Shown here piece after piece: positions 7,457-15,305 of a stretch of DNA of 39,672 bases. The translations under genes and the position numbers were made by a program. The DNA is from Streptomyces hokutonensis (GTDB lineage: Bacteria > Actinomycetota > Actinomycetes > Streptomycetales > Streptomycetaceae), in the NCBI RefSeq assembly GCF_000376565.1, contig NZ_BARG01000109.1, positions 1 through 39,672 on the forward strand. The letters are read 5' to 3'. Numbering within the stretch: the first letter of the stretch is position 1; the number at the start of each line of letters is the position of its first letter. Below the pieces are notes generated by a model. That model was given only the letters and a program-made list of their open reading frames with translations, searched no databases and was not told where the DNA came from.

Positions 7457-7879
7457 ATGCCGCGTAGGCGCCCCTCAGCCCTGCGGGGCGACATCCTTGT
7501 CCGCCCCTGGAGGCGGCGACGGTATCCGCTCATCCATCGTCTTTCAGGATCTTGCGCGGCCGACCTGCGTCGGCTGGAGCGGACACGCTTCTGGCCCGAA
7601 GCCACAGAAGAAGCGTTCTGGCACTGGCAGGCTTATGCCCACGGCCCTCTCAGACAACTTGCAGATCCACTCGCAGGCAGCGATTGCCGCATCCCCAGGT
7701 GCGGGTGTTACGGCGGCGGCTTTCGCGACCACCTCGAAGCCGTGCTTCACGCACTGCCCAGGAAGAGCGCACGTGAGTTGCGCACCCTCGTGCGTGCCCT
7801 CGACAGAAAGATCCTGGTACGGGCCAAGGTCATCCCGGCTGACAGCCTGGACGCGCCATGGTGGCGAGGTCAGCTCTAG
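7457..7879 (+). CDS. conserved Streptomyces hypothetical protein
   Basis: ATG 7457 follows AAGGGG at good spacing and gives 140 aa, Arg-rich and cytoplasmic. The recognisable core is 'FWPEATEEAFWHWQAYAHGP' and 'GSDCRIPRCGCYGGGFRDHL' followed by 'EAVLHALPRKSARELRTLVR', ending 'PADSLDAPWWRGQL'. I recall near-identical cores in many Streptomyces genomes without assigned function. The C-x4-C-x-C cluster could bind metal. A hairpin at 7948-7982 lies 68 bases downstream and probably ends this transcript. Confidence 0.7.
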   Translation: MPRRRPSALRGDILVRPWRRRRYPLIHRLSGSCAADLRRLERTRFWPEATEEAFWHWQAYAHGPLRQLADPLAGSDCRIPRCGCYGGGFRDHLEAVLHALPRKSARELRTLVRALDRKILVRAKVIPADSLDAPWWRGQL

Positions 7880-7947
7880 GACTCCCTTGCGTCCCGTCGC
7901 CTTCGCCGCTGCTGCCGGAGCCGACGCACCTCTCCCCGACAGCGGTA

Positions 7948-7982
7948 GGCCCTCCCCGCGAGGTGTTCCCGCGGAGAGGGCC
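7948..7982 (+). terminator. GC-rich hairpin between convergent genes
   Basis: The arms GGCCCTC..CCGCG and CGCGG..GAGGGCC pair around a short AGGTGTTC-type loop. It sits between the plus-strand gene ending at 7879 and the minus-strand gene ending at 8014, so it can serve both directions. Confidence 0.65.
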
Positions 7983-8013
7983 CATTCACGCCCTGCGCTC
8001 GCACGACCGTGGG

Positions 8014-8181
8014 TTACCCGCTGTTCTTCACCGGCCGACGAAACACGTCCCTGATCAGCCACCGCAGTTTGCGGGCGCGTGGGGTCTCGGTGGAGTAGCT
8101 GGTGGTGAACCTGATGTCGTTCGCGGTACGCCCCAGGGGCGTACCGTCAGGCGAGTACCGGGTGGGGGGTTGTTCGCCCAT
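8014..8181 (-). CDS. 55-aa basic protein, cotranscribed with the secreted protein gene
   Basis: ATG 8181 is preceded by AGGAGAGACGC, and that ribosome binding site overlaps the stop codon of the upstream gene (8191), implying translational coupling. The product starts 'MGEQPPTRYSPDGTPLGRTA' and ends in a basic helix 'RARKLRWLIRDVFRRPVKNS'. It has no signal peptide or membrane segment. I do not recognise the family. The tight coupling suggests it works with, or regulates, the secreted partner. Confidence 0.55.
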   Translation of the reverse strand: MGEQPPTRYSPDGTPLGRTANDIRFTTSYSTETPRARKLRWLIRDVFRRPVKNSG

Positions 8182-8190
8182 GCGTCTCTC

Positions 8191-8811
8191 CTACGGATTC
8201 GGAGACCTGGTCCCGCATCCCTTGCGCAGATCGTTGTCGGAGCGGGTCTTGGGGCCCCAGCCGATCCCGCTGGCGTAGCCCTGCATCACAGGGTAGTAGG
8301 TGTAGGTGCCGCCCCCGTCGTTGCAGTCCGTCGACCATCCGTAGTCGATGAAGCTGCTCGAGGTCAGTCCCGTGCCGTGCCAGTTGTTGTAGCCGCGCGG
8401 TCCGCTCCACGAGCTGCGCCACATCTGTGTCTGCAGCTTCTGCGAGCCGAACGAGCCGCTGCACGCCTGGGAGGTCTCCCACTGGAACCACGCCCCGGCG
8501 CCGGCTCCGTGGAACGAGACGTCCGAGATGTACACCGAGCAGCTCGCCGCCGCCGGAGCGGCGGGCGCGGCGGGCTTGGCGTCACCGGCCTTGTAGGTGA
8601 AGGAGTACGACTCGCCCTTCGTCGTCCTGCCCCACTCCCCGATGGTGGTCCCCGTCACCACACGGTGTCCGTCCACCATCACGTGCCCCACTGAAGGGTG
8701 CGGGTTGTCCGCGGCGTCCGGCGTCACCGCCGAGGCCGACGTGCCGGAACCCAGAACAGCGGCCGCGGTCAAGCCAACAGCCATGACGGACAGGGGTCTT
8801 GCTGTGCGCAT
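8191..8811 (-). CDS. secreted hypothetical protein
   Basis: ATG 8811 has GGAGGGAACACC upstream and gives 206 aa; a longer frame to 8865 lacks a site. Residues 1-28 form a Sec signal peptide ('MRTARPLSVMAVGLTAAAVL', cleavage after SASA). The mature part has 'SVGHVMVDGHRVVTGTTIGE', an Ala/Pro linker (about residue 92), and a C-terminal domain rich in Trp, Gly, Ser and Tyr with four Cys (CSVYIS, QACSG, TDCNDG, KGCGTR), probably two disulfides. The aromatic beta-rich C-terminus could be a binding domain, but I cannot name a family. It is the first gene of a two-gene operon with the 55-aa protein. Confidence 0.75.
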   Translation of the reverse strand: MRTARPLSVMAVGLTAAAVLGSGTSASAVTPDAADNPHPSVGHVMVDGHRVVTGTTIGEWGRTTKGESYSFTYKAGDAKPAAPAAPAAASCSVYISDVSFHGAGAGAWFQWETSQACSGSFGSQKLQTQMWRSSWSGPRGYNNWHGTGLTSSSFIDYGWSTDCNDGGGTYTYYPVMQGYASGIGWGPKTRSDNDLRKGCGTRSPNP

Positions 8812-9224
8812 AGGTGTTCCCTCCCGTTGCGATGCCGGTCGGTCGATCCGGCAACATGGGAACACTAGTTCGAAGGCTGGGAGGAGCGGGGCTCACGGCG
8901 CAGCCTTGGCCGAATCACGATCGCCCCATCTGCACTGAACACCCCACATTGGCGCAAAACCCCCTCCATCCTCGTCGCGCGCACCCGTACCTGGTCCCAC
9001 AGTTCCAGGCCGGAACTGCACCGTCCGTCGAGGCCGGCTCCCCTCAGGGCTAACGTGAACGACGCCGACAGCGCCGCCTCTCCCGCACACACCCCAACAC
9101 CCCTACCGACCCGCGCGCACCCCCATCGCCCAACTCCGCCGACCGTACGCCCTCCTCCACGTCAGCTACGTGCCAGACGCTGGATCCCCGAACACCGAGG
9201 GAACCGGCGAGGGGGGGAGAGCCC
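8812..9224. other. gene-free divergent upstream region
   Basis: These 413 bases separate the minus-strand secreted-protein operon from the plus-strand 55-aa Cys/His protein. It must hold both promoters, but no confident -35/-10 pair or operator is visible. No frame on either strand looks protein-like. Confidence 0.4.
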
Positions 9225-9392
9225 ATGGGTGAGTGGAAGCAAGGGAAGTGCGGTTGGCCGACGGCGACCGGCCGGCGCTGTCAGAACAAGACACTGAAGG
9301 GCATGGCACGTTGCTACCTCCACCAAGGTGAGTGGACGAAGCGTGGCCAGGCCGAGTTGAACAAGCGCGCGGGCAGGCGTCGTAAGAAGTGA
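9225..9392 (+). CDS. 55-aa C/H-rich putative zinc-knuckle protein
   Basis: ATG 9225 follows a strong GGGGGGAGAG site. The product reads 'MGEWKQGKCGWPTATGRRCQ', then 'NKTLKGMARCYLHQGEWTKR' and a basic tail ending RRRKK. The spacing of C9, C19, C30 and H33 (C-x9-C-x10-C-x2-H) matches the small C-T-x-x-G-x-x-C-x(10)-C-x2-H knuckle found in short bacterial and phage proteins such as DUF5763. A basic Lys/Arg tail suggests nucleic-acid contact. The function is unknown; zinc binding is inferred from the pattern. Confidence 0.65.
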   Translation: MGEWKQGKCGWPTATGRRCQNKTLKGMARCYLHQGEWTKRGQAELNKRAGRRRKK

Positions 9393-9512
9393 TCCGTGAT
9401 CGGTCCGGGGTCTCGCGGGAGTTGGTTGGAGGCGGTGACGGCGTAGGACCAATTCACAACGTGCGTACGCATACGCCGTGCCGAGGCCGACCTCGCGTGA
9501 TCAGCTAGGTGC

Positions 9513-9977
9513 GTGGAGACCATCATCGCCAGTGGCATAGCCGTCCTGGGGACTCTGCTCGGTTCGGGGATCACTCTGGCGTTCCAGCAGCGCACCACCG
9601 ACAGGAGTCACCAGTTCGCGCGCCGCGAGAAGCTTCGGCAGGAGCGGCTCGACGCCTACTCCGTGTACGCCGGGGCGCTGATCAACTATCGGCGCTGCCT
9701 GGTCCATCTGTGGTTCTGCGAGCACGAGCAGCCCCCGCCGGAGGATCCGGACGCGGTACGCATCCGTGCCTACGACCTGCGCTCCAACGCCCAAGAGGCC
9801 CTGTTCCGGGTGCAGATGCTCACGGACGACGAAGCCCTGAGCCGGGTCGCGGAGGACGTGCTCGCCGACATCACGGTGGTACCCAAGGCCGACGGAAGGG
9901 ACGAGTTCGACGCTCGAAGGGCGCGAACTCGCGCCGGCATCAGCCGACTTGTCGGCCGGGGCAAGCAACACCTCTGA
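9513..9977 (+). CDS. membrane-anchored hypothetical protein
   Basis: GTG 9513 gives 154 aa. Residues 1-25 form one N-terminal transmembrane segment ('METIIASGIAVLGTLLGSGI') followed by a long charged helix ('RREKLRQERLDAYSVYAGAL') typical of small Streptomyces proteins with an N-terminal anchor and a cytoplasmic coiled-coil body. Further helices end 'ARRARTRAGISRLVGRGKQH'. No enzymatic motif is seen. The ribosome binding site is weak (AGGTGC). It stands alone between an upstream 55-aa gene and the hairpin at 10238-10266. Confidence 0.7.
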   Translation: METIIASGIAVLGTLLGSGITLAFQQRTTDRSHQFARREKLRQERLDAYSVYAGALINYRRCLVHLWFCEHEQPPPEDPDAVRIRAYDLRSNAQEALFRVQMLTDDEALSRVAEDVLADITVVPKADGRDEFDARRARTRAGISRLVGRGKQHL

Positions 9978-10283
9978 GAGACCTGTCCCCGGGAGGCGGA
10001 CCATGCGCGGCCGGCGCTGGCAGGTCACCGCTTGGCCATCAGCTGAGCCCGGCCGTCGGTTGGGTCCCGGACGCGTTCTCCGGGCCGCCCCCGACAGGTC
10101 GGGGATGCAACCATTCCCTACGGAGCTGGAACCCCCGGAAGCCGGCCGCGCGCTTGCGACCATAGTCGTCAGCACTGACAACGGGCGCGAGAGTGACACG
10201 CGCCGCCGGCTCGGGCCGACCTTCCCTCCCCAACGAACATCCCCCGGGTCACCGACCCGGGGGATGCGCATCGCCCAGCCGTC
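9978..10283. other. gene-free region between convergent genes
   Basis: No gene is supported in these 306 bases; frames in both directions are Arg/Pro/Gly-rich and without initiation sites. The only clear structure is the hairpin at 10238-10266. Confidence 0.45.
10238..10266. terminator. strong bidirectional hairpin
   Basis: A perfect 13-base stem CATCCCCCGGGTC / GACCCGGGGGATG has loop ACC. It lies 17 bases past the stop of the beta-helix gene (minus strand) and 260 bases past the plus-strand gene ending at 9977, so it most likely terminates the former. Confidence 0.8.
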
Positions 10284-12791
10284 CTACGGCAGCTTCACCA
10301 CCGTGTAGTCATCGCAATACCCCGCCGCCGAACCGGAGTTCTTGTAGCAGTACACCGACGCCGCCGTGTTGGAGACGCCCGTCGTGAAGAAGATCGGTTC
10401 CTGGGTGTACGTCGTCGTGGAGCCCCGCAGGTAAGTCTCGGTGCCGCCGAAGCTCTTCACGCCGACCGCGACCTCCTCGCCCGAGGTCGCCACCTTCGCC
10501 CAGGCCGCCAGCAGGTAACTGCCGCCGGACGTAAGGCCGCTCACCGTCTGGATCGCGCCGCTCGCGCTCACGCCGGTCTGCAACGAGTACGTTCCCGTAC
10601 GGGAGTTGGACGCGACCACGCTGGACGCCGTGCCCGTGCTCTGGGTCCACGGAGTCAGTGCGCCCGTCTCGAAGCCCGGGTTCGTGACCGTGTTCGTCGA
10701 CGACGTCAGCGGTTCTACCGCCAAGTCGTCGCAGTAACCCGCCCCAGCGCCACCGGCGTTCTTCCAGCAATACACCGTGGCCGTTGTCGTCGACGCGCCC
10801 GTCGTGAACAGGATCGCCGCCTGCGAGTAGGACGTCGACGCTACGTTCGTGTACGTCTCCGTGCCGCCGAAGTTCTTGACGCCTATCGCCAGGGTTTCGC
10901 CTGCCGTTGCCACCTTGCCCCAGCCCGTCAGCAGGTACGTCGTCGACGGGGTCAGGCCAGTGAGGGACTGGTTCGCGCCGCTGCCGCTTGCCGCTGTTGT
11001 CAACGCGTCTGCTCCCGTGCGGGAGTTGGACGCCGTTACCGAGGACGCCGTGCCGCTTGCCTGGGTCCAGGGGGACAGGCTGCCCGTCTCGAAGCCCGCG
11101 TTGGAGAGGAGGTTGCCACCGGTGCCGTTGTACGCGCCGATGTTGGGGGCGGCCGTGGCCGACACCGCGTTGCCGTACGCGTCGGAGCCGCCGTTGGATG
11201 CGATGACCGCGCCTGCCCTGATCACCGGGGACGACGGGTGGACCTGGTACGCGTTCTTGCCCGTGTACGACGAGGACGTGTTGGCGTTGCCCGCGTTGCG
11301 GAACTCCGGGTCCGACGTCACCTTGGCCGCGTCCGCGGGTTCGCGGGACGGGTGGTTGCCGTAGAAGAGGTTGTTGGAGTAGGTCGAAGTGCCGGTGGTG
11401 GTGAAGTAGTTGCCGGAGCCGTAGTTGAAGACCGCGTTGTTCCGGAAGGACAGCGCGCCGCTGATCGACGTGCCCGCGCGGGAGTAGAGGATCGGCGTGC
11501 TCAAGCCGTCACGGACGGAGAACGTGTTGTTGTAGAACTGCGGGATCGCGGACGAACTACCGCTCTGATTTGGCACTCCGCCTACGAAGTGCAGGACTCC
11601 GCCGCCGTGGGTCTGCGTGCCCGACGTCGGGCAGCCCGAGTTGCTGCCGTCGTTCTCGCTGATGTTGTAGCGGACGACCGTGCCGTCGCTGGGGACCGTC
11701 GACGTGGGTTCGTTGGCGATGGTGAAGGGGGGCATCACCAGGAGGAAGCCGCCGAGGTTCTGGTGGCTGTAGTTGTACTGGAACGTGGTGTTGTGGTTGC
11801 CCCAGTCCACGTCGAAGCCGGTGCCGTCGGCGCCGTTGATGTGGCAGTAGACCTCGTTGTTCTGGACGACGGTGTTGGAGCTGCCGGACATCCAGATGCC
11901 GGCGGAGGCGCCGTTGCAGTACTGGCCCGACGGCGGGCAGGTCGACTTCGCGCCGCCGTAGCCCGCCTTGTTGCCGTCGATCAGGGCGCCGTCGTTCTTG
12001 ACGACGAGGATGTCGTCCGCGCCGTCGTACGTCATCGTGTTGTTGCGGATGACCGTGCCTGTGGTGAGACCTGTGCCCTGGCCGTCCGCGTCCGGTGTCA
12101 CCGCCACCGCTATGCGGTCCACGTGGTCGAAGGTGTTGTTCTCGACGACCACGTCGTTCCACGTGGAGACCGGGGTGGTGTGGTCGGTCTGGACGCCTAC
12201 GCCCGCGTTCGTCGAGTACCAACCGCCGCCGTAGCCCGCGATGTTGTGGATGTACATGTCGTGGACGCGGATGTGGTTCAGGACGCCGCCCGAGCTGTTC
12301 TCGGCCAGGACGCCCGAACGGTACGCCGGGGACGAGGAGTTGTCGATCAGCTCCAGGCCGCCGATGTCCCAGTACTGCTGGTTCAGGAGGTGGATGACCG
12401 CGCCCGTCGCGCCCGCCGCGTCGATGATCGGCTTCGCGCCCGAACCGTAGGACGCGATGGAGATGTTGCTGCCCGAGGAGCCCGAGCCACCCGGAGTGAG
12501 CTGGCCCGTGCAGGTCGTGCCGGCCTTGAAGAGGATGCTGTCGCCTGCCGCAAATGTCGTGCTGTTGACGGCTGTTACCGAGTTCCAGGGGCTGGCGCTG
12601 GTGCCGGTGCCGTTGGAGGAGGCCGAGCAGTCGACGTAGTAACTGGTGCCCGCCGCCGAGGCGTTGGTCGCCGTGACGGGGACCAGCAGGGCGCCCGCCA
12701 GCGCCGCGATCAGGGCCAGGGCCCGCGGCCTTCGGCTTCGGCGGGTGGCGAAAAGTGGTCCGTCGGGAGAACCGAATCTGCGACGCTTCAT
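10284..12791 (-). CDS. secreted right-handed beta-helix protein with two C-terminal CBM-like domains
   Basis: ATG 12791 follows AAGGAGCG and gives 835 aa. A twin-Arg-rich signal sequence (residues about 1-45, 'RPRALALIAALAGALLVPVT') is cleaved near ASA. Residues about 48-540 form a parallel beta-helix of the pectate-lyase-like type: 'YYVDCSASSNGTGTSASPWN', then many N-N-T/N-x-F turns such as 'VVENNTFDHVDRIAV' and 'VVQNNEVYCHINGADGTGFD'. Two homologous modules of about 136 residues follow (about 560-696 and 700-835), each opening N-P/A-GFETG-x-L-x-PWTQ and ending Y-C-D-D, like CBM4/9-type carbohydrate-binding domains. It probably cuts or binds a galactose-containing polysaccharide, given the adjacent galactonate pathway; the substrate is inference. 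Confidence 0.75.
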   Translation of the reverse strand: MKRRRFGSPDGPLFATRRSRRPRALALIAALAGALLVPVTATNASAAGTSYYVDCSASSNGTGTSASPWNSVTAVNSTTFAAGDSILFKAGTTCTGQLTPGGSGSSGSNISIASYGSGAKPIIDAAGATGAVIHLLNQQYWDIGGLELIDNSSSPAYRSGVLAENSSGGVLNHIRVHDMYIHNIAGYGGGWYSTNAGVGVQTDHTTPVSTWNDVVVENNTFDHVDRIAVAVTPDADGQGTGLTTGTVIRNNTMTYDGADDILVVKNDGALIDGNKAGYGGAKSTCPPSGQYCNGASAGIWMSGSSNTVVQNNEVYCHINGADGTGFDVDWGNHNTTFQYNYSHQNLGGFLLVMPPFTIANEPTSTVPSDGTVVRYNISENDGSNSGCPTSGTQTHGGGVLHFVGGVPNQSGSSSAIPQFYNNTFSVRDGLSTPILYSRAGTSISGALSFRNNAVFNYGSGNYFTTTGTSTYSNNLFYGNHPSREPADAAKVTSDPEFRNAGNANTSSSYTGKNAYQVHPSSPVIRAGAVIASNGGSDAYGNAVSATAAPNIGAYNGTGGNLLSNAGFETGSLSPWTQASGTASSVTASNSRTGADALTTAASGSGANQSLTGLTPSTTYLLTGWGKVATAGETLAIGVKNFGGTETYTNVASTSYSQAAILFTTGASTTTATVYCWKNAGGAGAGYCDDLAVEPLTSSTNTVTNPGFETGALTPWTQSTGTASSVVASNSRTGTYSLQTGVSASGAIQTVSGLTSGGSYLLAAWAKVATSGEEVAVGVKSFGGTETYLRGSTTTYTQEPIFFTTGVSNTAASVYCYKNSGSAAGYCDDYTVVKLP

Positions 12792-12867
12792 TGCGCGCTC
12801 CTTGGATGGGTGGATGTGTCCCTTGCCGCTGCGTGCGGCGAGATTCCCCTCTTCACCAGGCGCGATG

Positions 12868-12873
12868 ACCGGT
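12868..12873. promoter_or_regulatory. possible second LacI-type operator core
   Basis: ACCGGT within GATGACCGGTTGCC resembles the core of the operator candidate at 16475-16490 and lies about 80 bases upstream of the beta-helix start codon. The outer arms match only partly, so this could be chance. Confidence 0.25.
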
Positions 12874-12901
12874 TGCCGCCGGTGCGCCTGGAGCGTGTGG
12901 T

Positions 12902-12938
12902 GCTGTCCCGACGCCGGATTCGACGGCGTCGGGACAGC
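12902..12938 (-). terminator. strong hairpin after dgoD
   Basis: The perfect 14-base stem GCTGTCCCGACGCC / GGCGTCGGGACAGC has loop GGATTCGAC. It lies 60 bases past the dgoD stop on the minus strand and separates the SDR-dgoD transcript from the beta-helix gene, which therefore needs its own promoter. Confidence 0.8.
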
Positions 12939-12998
12939 GTGGAGCCAACGACCCGCCATCGACGGGCCGTTGAGGTCAGCGGTCGTTCAGGTCGCGGA

Positions 12999-14144
12999 TC
13001 ACCAACTCGCCAGTGAACCGTCCGCGTTGCGCCAGACCGGGTTGCGCCAGCGGTGGCCGCGTTCGGCGGCGGCGCGGACCTTGTCCTCGTCGACGGTGAT
13101 GCCGAGGCCGGGGGCCGTCAGGCGGTGGATGTAGCCGTCCTGGACCTCGAACGGCGACGCGTCCGCGAGGTAGCCGAGCAGGCCGCTGCTGTCGCCGTAG
13201 CCGATGCCCAGGGACTGTTCCTGGATGAGGAAGTTCGGTACGGCGAAGTCGAGTTGGAGGCTCGCGGCGAGGGCGATGGGTCCCAGTGGGCAGTGCGGGG
13301 CCACGAGGACGTCGTAGGCCTCGGCCATCGCGGCGATCCTGCGGGTCTCCGAGATGCCGCCCGCGTGGCTGATGTCGGGCTGGGCCACCGCGATGCCCGC
13401 GCCGAGGACCTCTCTGAAGTCCCAGCGGGAGAAGAGGCGTTCGCCGGTCGCGATGGGGATGGAGGTGGCGCGGACGACGTCGCCGAGGTCACGGGTGAAC
13501 TCCGGGAGGACCGGTTCCTCGACGAACATCGGCAACAGCGGTTCCAGGTACGGGAGTACGCGCCTCGACATCGCTCCGCTGAAGCGTCCGTGGAAGTCCA
13601 GCGCCAGGTCGCGGTCCGGACCGATCGCTTCCCGTACGGCGGCCACGCGGGCCACGATCGCGTCGATCGCGGCGGGGGTCGCCAGCGGTTCGAGTTGCGC
13701 GCAGGGGTTCATCTTCACGGCCGTCAGGCCCTTGGCGACCTGGCCCGCCGCCGACTCGGCGAGTTCCTCGGGACTCTCGCCGTAGAGCCAGCCGTAGATA
13801 CGGACGCGGTCGCGGACGTGGCCGCCGAGGAGTTGGTGCACGGGGACGCCGTGGGTCTTGCCGGCGATGTCCCACAGGGCCTGATCGATGCCGGCGAGGG
13901 CGCTGCTGAGGACCGGGCCGCCGCGGTAGAAGCCGCCCTTGGCGAGCATCTGCCAGTGCTCCTCGATGCGGGCGGGGTCCTGGCCGGTCAGGTAGTCGAA
14001 CATCTCCTCGACCGCCCTGGCCGTGGTGTGGGCCTTGCCCTCCACGATGGGCTCGCCCCAGCCGGATATGCCCGCGTCGGTGTCGACGCGCAGGAAGAGC
14101 CAGCGCGGTTCGACGAGGAACAGCTCGTATCCGGTGATTTTCAT
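12999..14144 (-). CDS. dgoD: D-galactonate dehydratase (enolase superfamily)
   Basis: The 381-aa protein dehydrates D-galactonate to 2-keto-3-deoxygalactonate. ATG 14144 follows GGAGG. The enolase-superfamily layout is complete: 'GWGEPIVEGKAHT' in the N-terminal capping domain, 'AVKMNP' strand, metal ligands in 'LDFHGR' (Asp), 'FVEEPV' (Glu) and 'ATGERLFSRWDF' (Glu), then 'QPDISHAGGISETRRIAAMA', catalytic His in 'APHCPLGPIALAASLQ' and 'IQEQSLGI'. The DFHGR, GERL-S-RWDF and HCPLGPIALA signatures are those of DgoD rather than of mandelate racemase or gluconate dehydratase. It lies 69 bases after the SDR gene on the same strand, and a strong hairpin follows. A closely related acid-sugar dehydratase remains possible. 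Confidence 0.88.
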   Translation of the reverse strand: MKITGYELFLVEPRWLFLRVDTDAGISGWGEPIVEGKAHTTARAVEEMFDYLTGQDPARIEEHWQMLAKGGFYRGGPVLSSALAGIDQALWDIAGKTHGVPVHQLLGGHVRDRVRIYGWLYGESPEELAESAAGQVAKGLTAVKMNPCAQLEPLATPAAIDAIVARVAAVREAIGPDRDLALDFHGRFSGAMSRRVLPYLEPLLPMFVEEPVLPEFTRDLGDVVRATSIPIATGERLFSRWDFREVLGAGIAVAQPDISHAGGISETRRIAAMAEAYDVLVAPHCPLGPIALAASLQLDFAVPNFLIQEQSLGIGYGDSSGLLGYLADASPFEVQDGYIHRLTAPGLGITVDEDKVRAAAERGHRWRNPVWRNADGSLASW

Positions 14145-14213
14145 GCTGCGGACCTCCGGGTCCTACGGGTCGTACGGGTACGGGGAGCGGTTTTCACGGG
14201 TGGCGGAGAGGTC

Positions 14214-15002
14214 CTACTCCTGCGAGCTGATGCTGCGCCCGCCGTCCACGACCAGGTTCTGGCCGGTGATGAACGACGCGTCGTCGGAGCCGAGGAAGGC
14301 GACGGCGGCGGCGATGTCCTCGGGTTCGCCGATGCGGCCCACCGGAGTGCGGGCGGCCGTCTGGGCCCGGTACTCGTCCGGGGCGTCGGTCCACAGACCG
14401 GTGTCCACCGCACCGGGCACGACCGCGTTGAACCTGATCCGGCCCGCGTACTCGACCGCCAACTGCCGTACCAGCGCGCTGACTCCACCCTTGGCCGCGG
14501 CGTACGCGGGGAAGCCGCTGAAGCCGAGCACCGCGTGCACCGAGCCCGTCACGACCACCGCGCCACCGGCCGCCGAGAGCAGCGGAACGGCGGCCCGGAC
14601 GCCGTAGAAGACGGAGTCGAGGGCGAGGCGGAGGTGGTTGTGCCAGGAGGAGTCGTCGAGTTCGTGGATCGCGCCGGGGAGGTTGCGGCCGGCGTTGAGG
14701 TGCAGCAGGTCGAGGCGGCCGGTCCATTCCTGGGCGGTCCGGATCGCCTCCGGCCACGCCTCGGGGTTCGTGACGTCCAGCCCCAGGTGACGGGCCTGGC
14801 CGCCCTTGGCGCGGACCTCTTCGGCCACCTTCTCGGCCCCGGCCGCGTCCACGTCGGTGACCAGCACGGACGCGCCTTCCTCGGCGAGGCGGCGCGCGGT
14901 GGCGGCGCCGATGCCGGAGGCGGCGGCGGTGAGGAGGGCCGTACGGCTGGTGAAACGAGAGGCGTGACGGTCGGGGTGGTTCTCGGGGGTGGTGCGGCTC
15001 AT
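14214..15002 (-). CDS. SDR-family sugar dehydrogenase (probable galactose dehydrogenase)
   Basis: ATG 15002 follows GAGAGGAACACC and gives 262 aa; a 12-residue longer frame lacks a site. Rossmann features are present: glycine motif 'LLTAAASGIGAATARRLAEE' (the first Gly of TGxxxGIG is Ala here), 'VLVTDVD' with Asp favouring NAD, 'LHLNAGRNLPG' (NAG), catalytic Ser in 'VVVTGSVHAVLGFSG' and 'YAAAKGG' (Tyr, Lys), and C-terminal 'ITGQNLVVDGGRSI'. SDR proteins of this type oxidise aldoses at C1 to lactones. Position before dgoD and the presence of a lactonase make D-galactose 1-dehydrogenase the most likely role. Fucose, rhamnose or another aldose cannot be excluded. Confidence 0.8.
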   Translation of the reverse strand: MSRTTPENHPDRHASRFTSRTALLTAAASGIGAATARRLAEEGASVLVTDVDAAGAEKVAEEVRAKGGQARHLGLDVTNPEAWPEAIRTAQEWTGRLDLLHLNAGRNLPGAIHELDDSSWHNHLRLALDSVFYGVRAAVPLLSAAGGAVVVTGSVHAVLGFSGFPAYAAAKGGVSALVRQLAVEYAGRIRFNAVVPGAVDTGLWTDAPDEYRAQTAARTPVGRIGEPEDIAAAVAFLGSDDASFITGQNLVVDGGRSISSQE

Positions 15003-15110
15003 GGTGTTCCTCTCGGCGTGACCGGCCCGTCCGGTCATCCGTCCTACGTCCGTCCTACGGGAGTGCCCTTCCGGGTCGGCCTACGGCTCGGGCCGACCCG
15101 TCCGGTCAGA

Positions 15111-15305
15111 TCGTGCGGGTGCTACGGGTGCTACGGGTACTGCGGGTGCTACTGGTCGTAGGGGTACTACTGGTCGTACGGGTACTACGGGTCGGCTCGC
15201 GCTCGCGCATCCGGGTCGTACGGGTACTACGGGTCAACCCGCCCCCACGTACCCAGGTCCTACGGGTCACCCCGCCCCCACCTACTCAGGTCCTACGGGT
15301 CACCC
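15111..15305. repeat. imperfect tandem repeat tract between lacI and the SDR gene
   Basis: The left part (about 15111-15240) repeats units like GGGTACTAC/GGGTGCTAC and GGTCGTACGGGTACTAC. The right part (about 15226-15305) holds two to three copies of a 33-base unit containing GGTCCTACGGGTCACCCC, GCCCCCACCTACTCA and near variants. The tract fills the upstream region of the SDR-dgoD operon and touches the 3' end of lacI. Similar CTACGGGTCGTACGGGT sequence recurs at about 14161-14180 between SDR and dgoD. Confidence 0.7.

Noticed and set aside
11238..13016. 592-codon plus-strand open frame opposite the beta-helix gene
   Set aside because: It is antisense to a clear secreted protein; Arg/Val/Ala-rich with no recognisable fold.
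13053..15161. 702-codon plus-strand open frame opposite dgoD and the SDR gene
   Set aside because: It is the antisense shadow of two well-supported genes; composition is Val/Ala/Gly/Arg/Asp repeats with no domain and no start signal.
15111..15305. Repeat tract as a CRISPR array
   Set aside because: Repeats are contiguous, degenerate and lack unique spacers of constant length; no cas genes are present.
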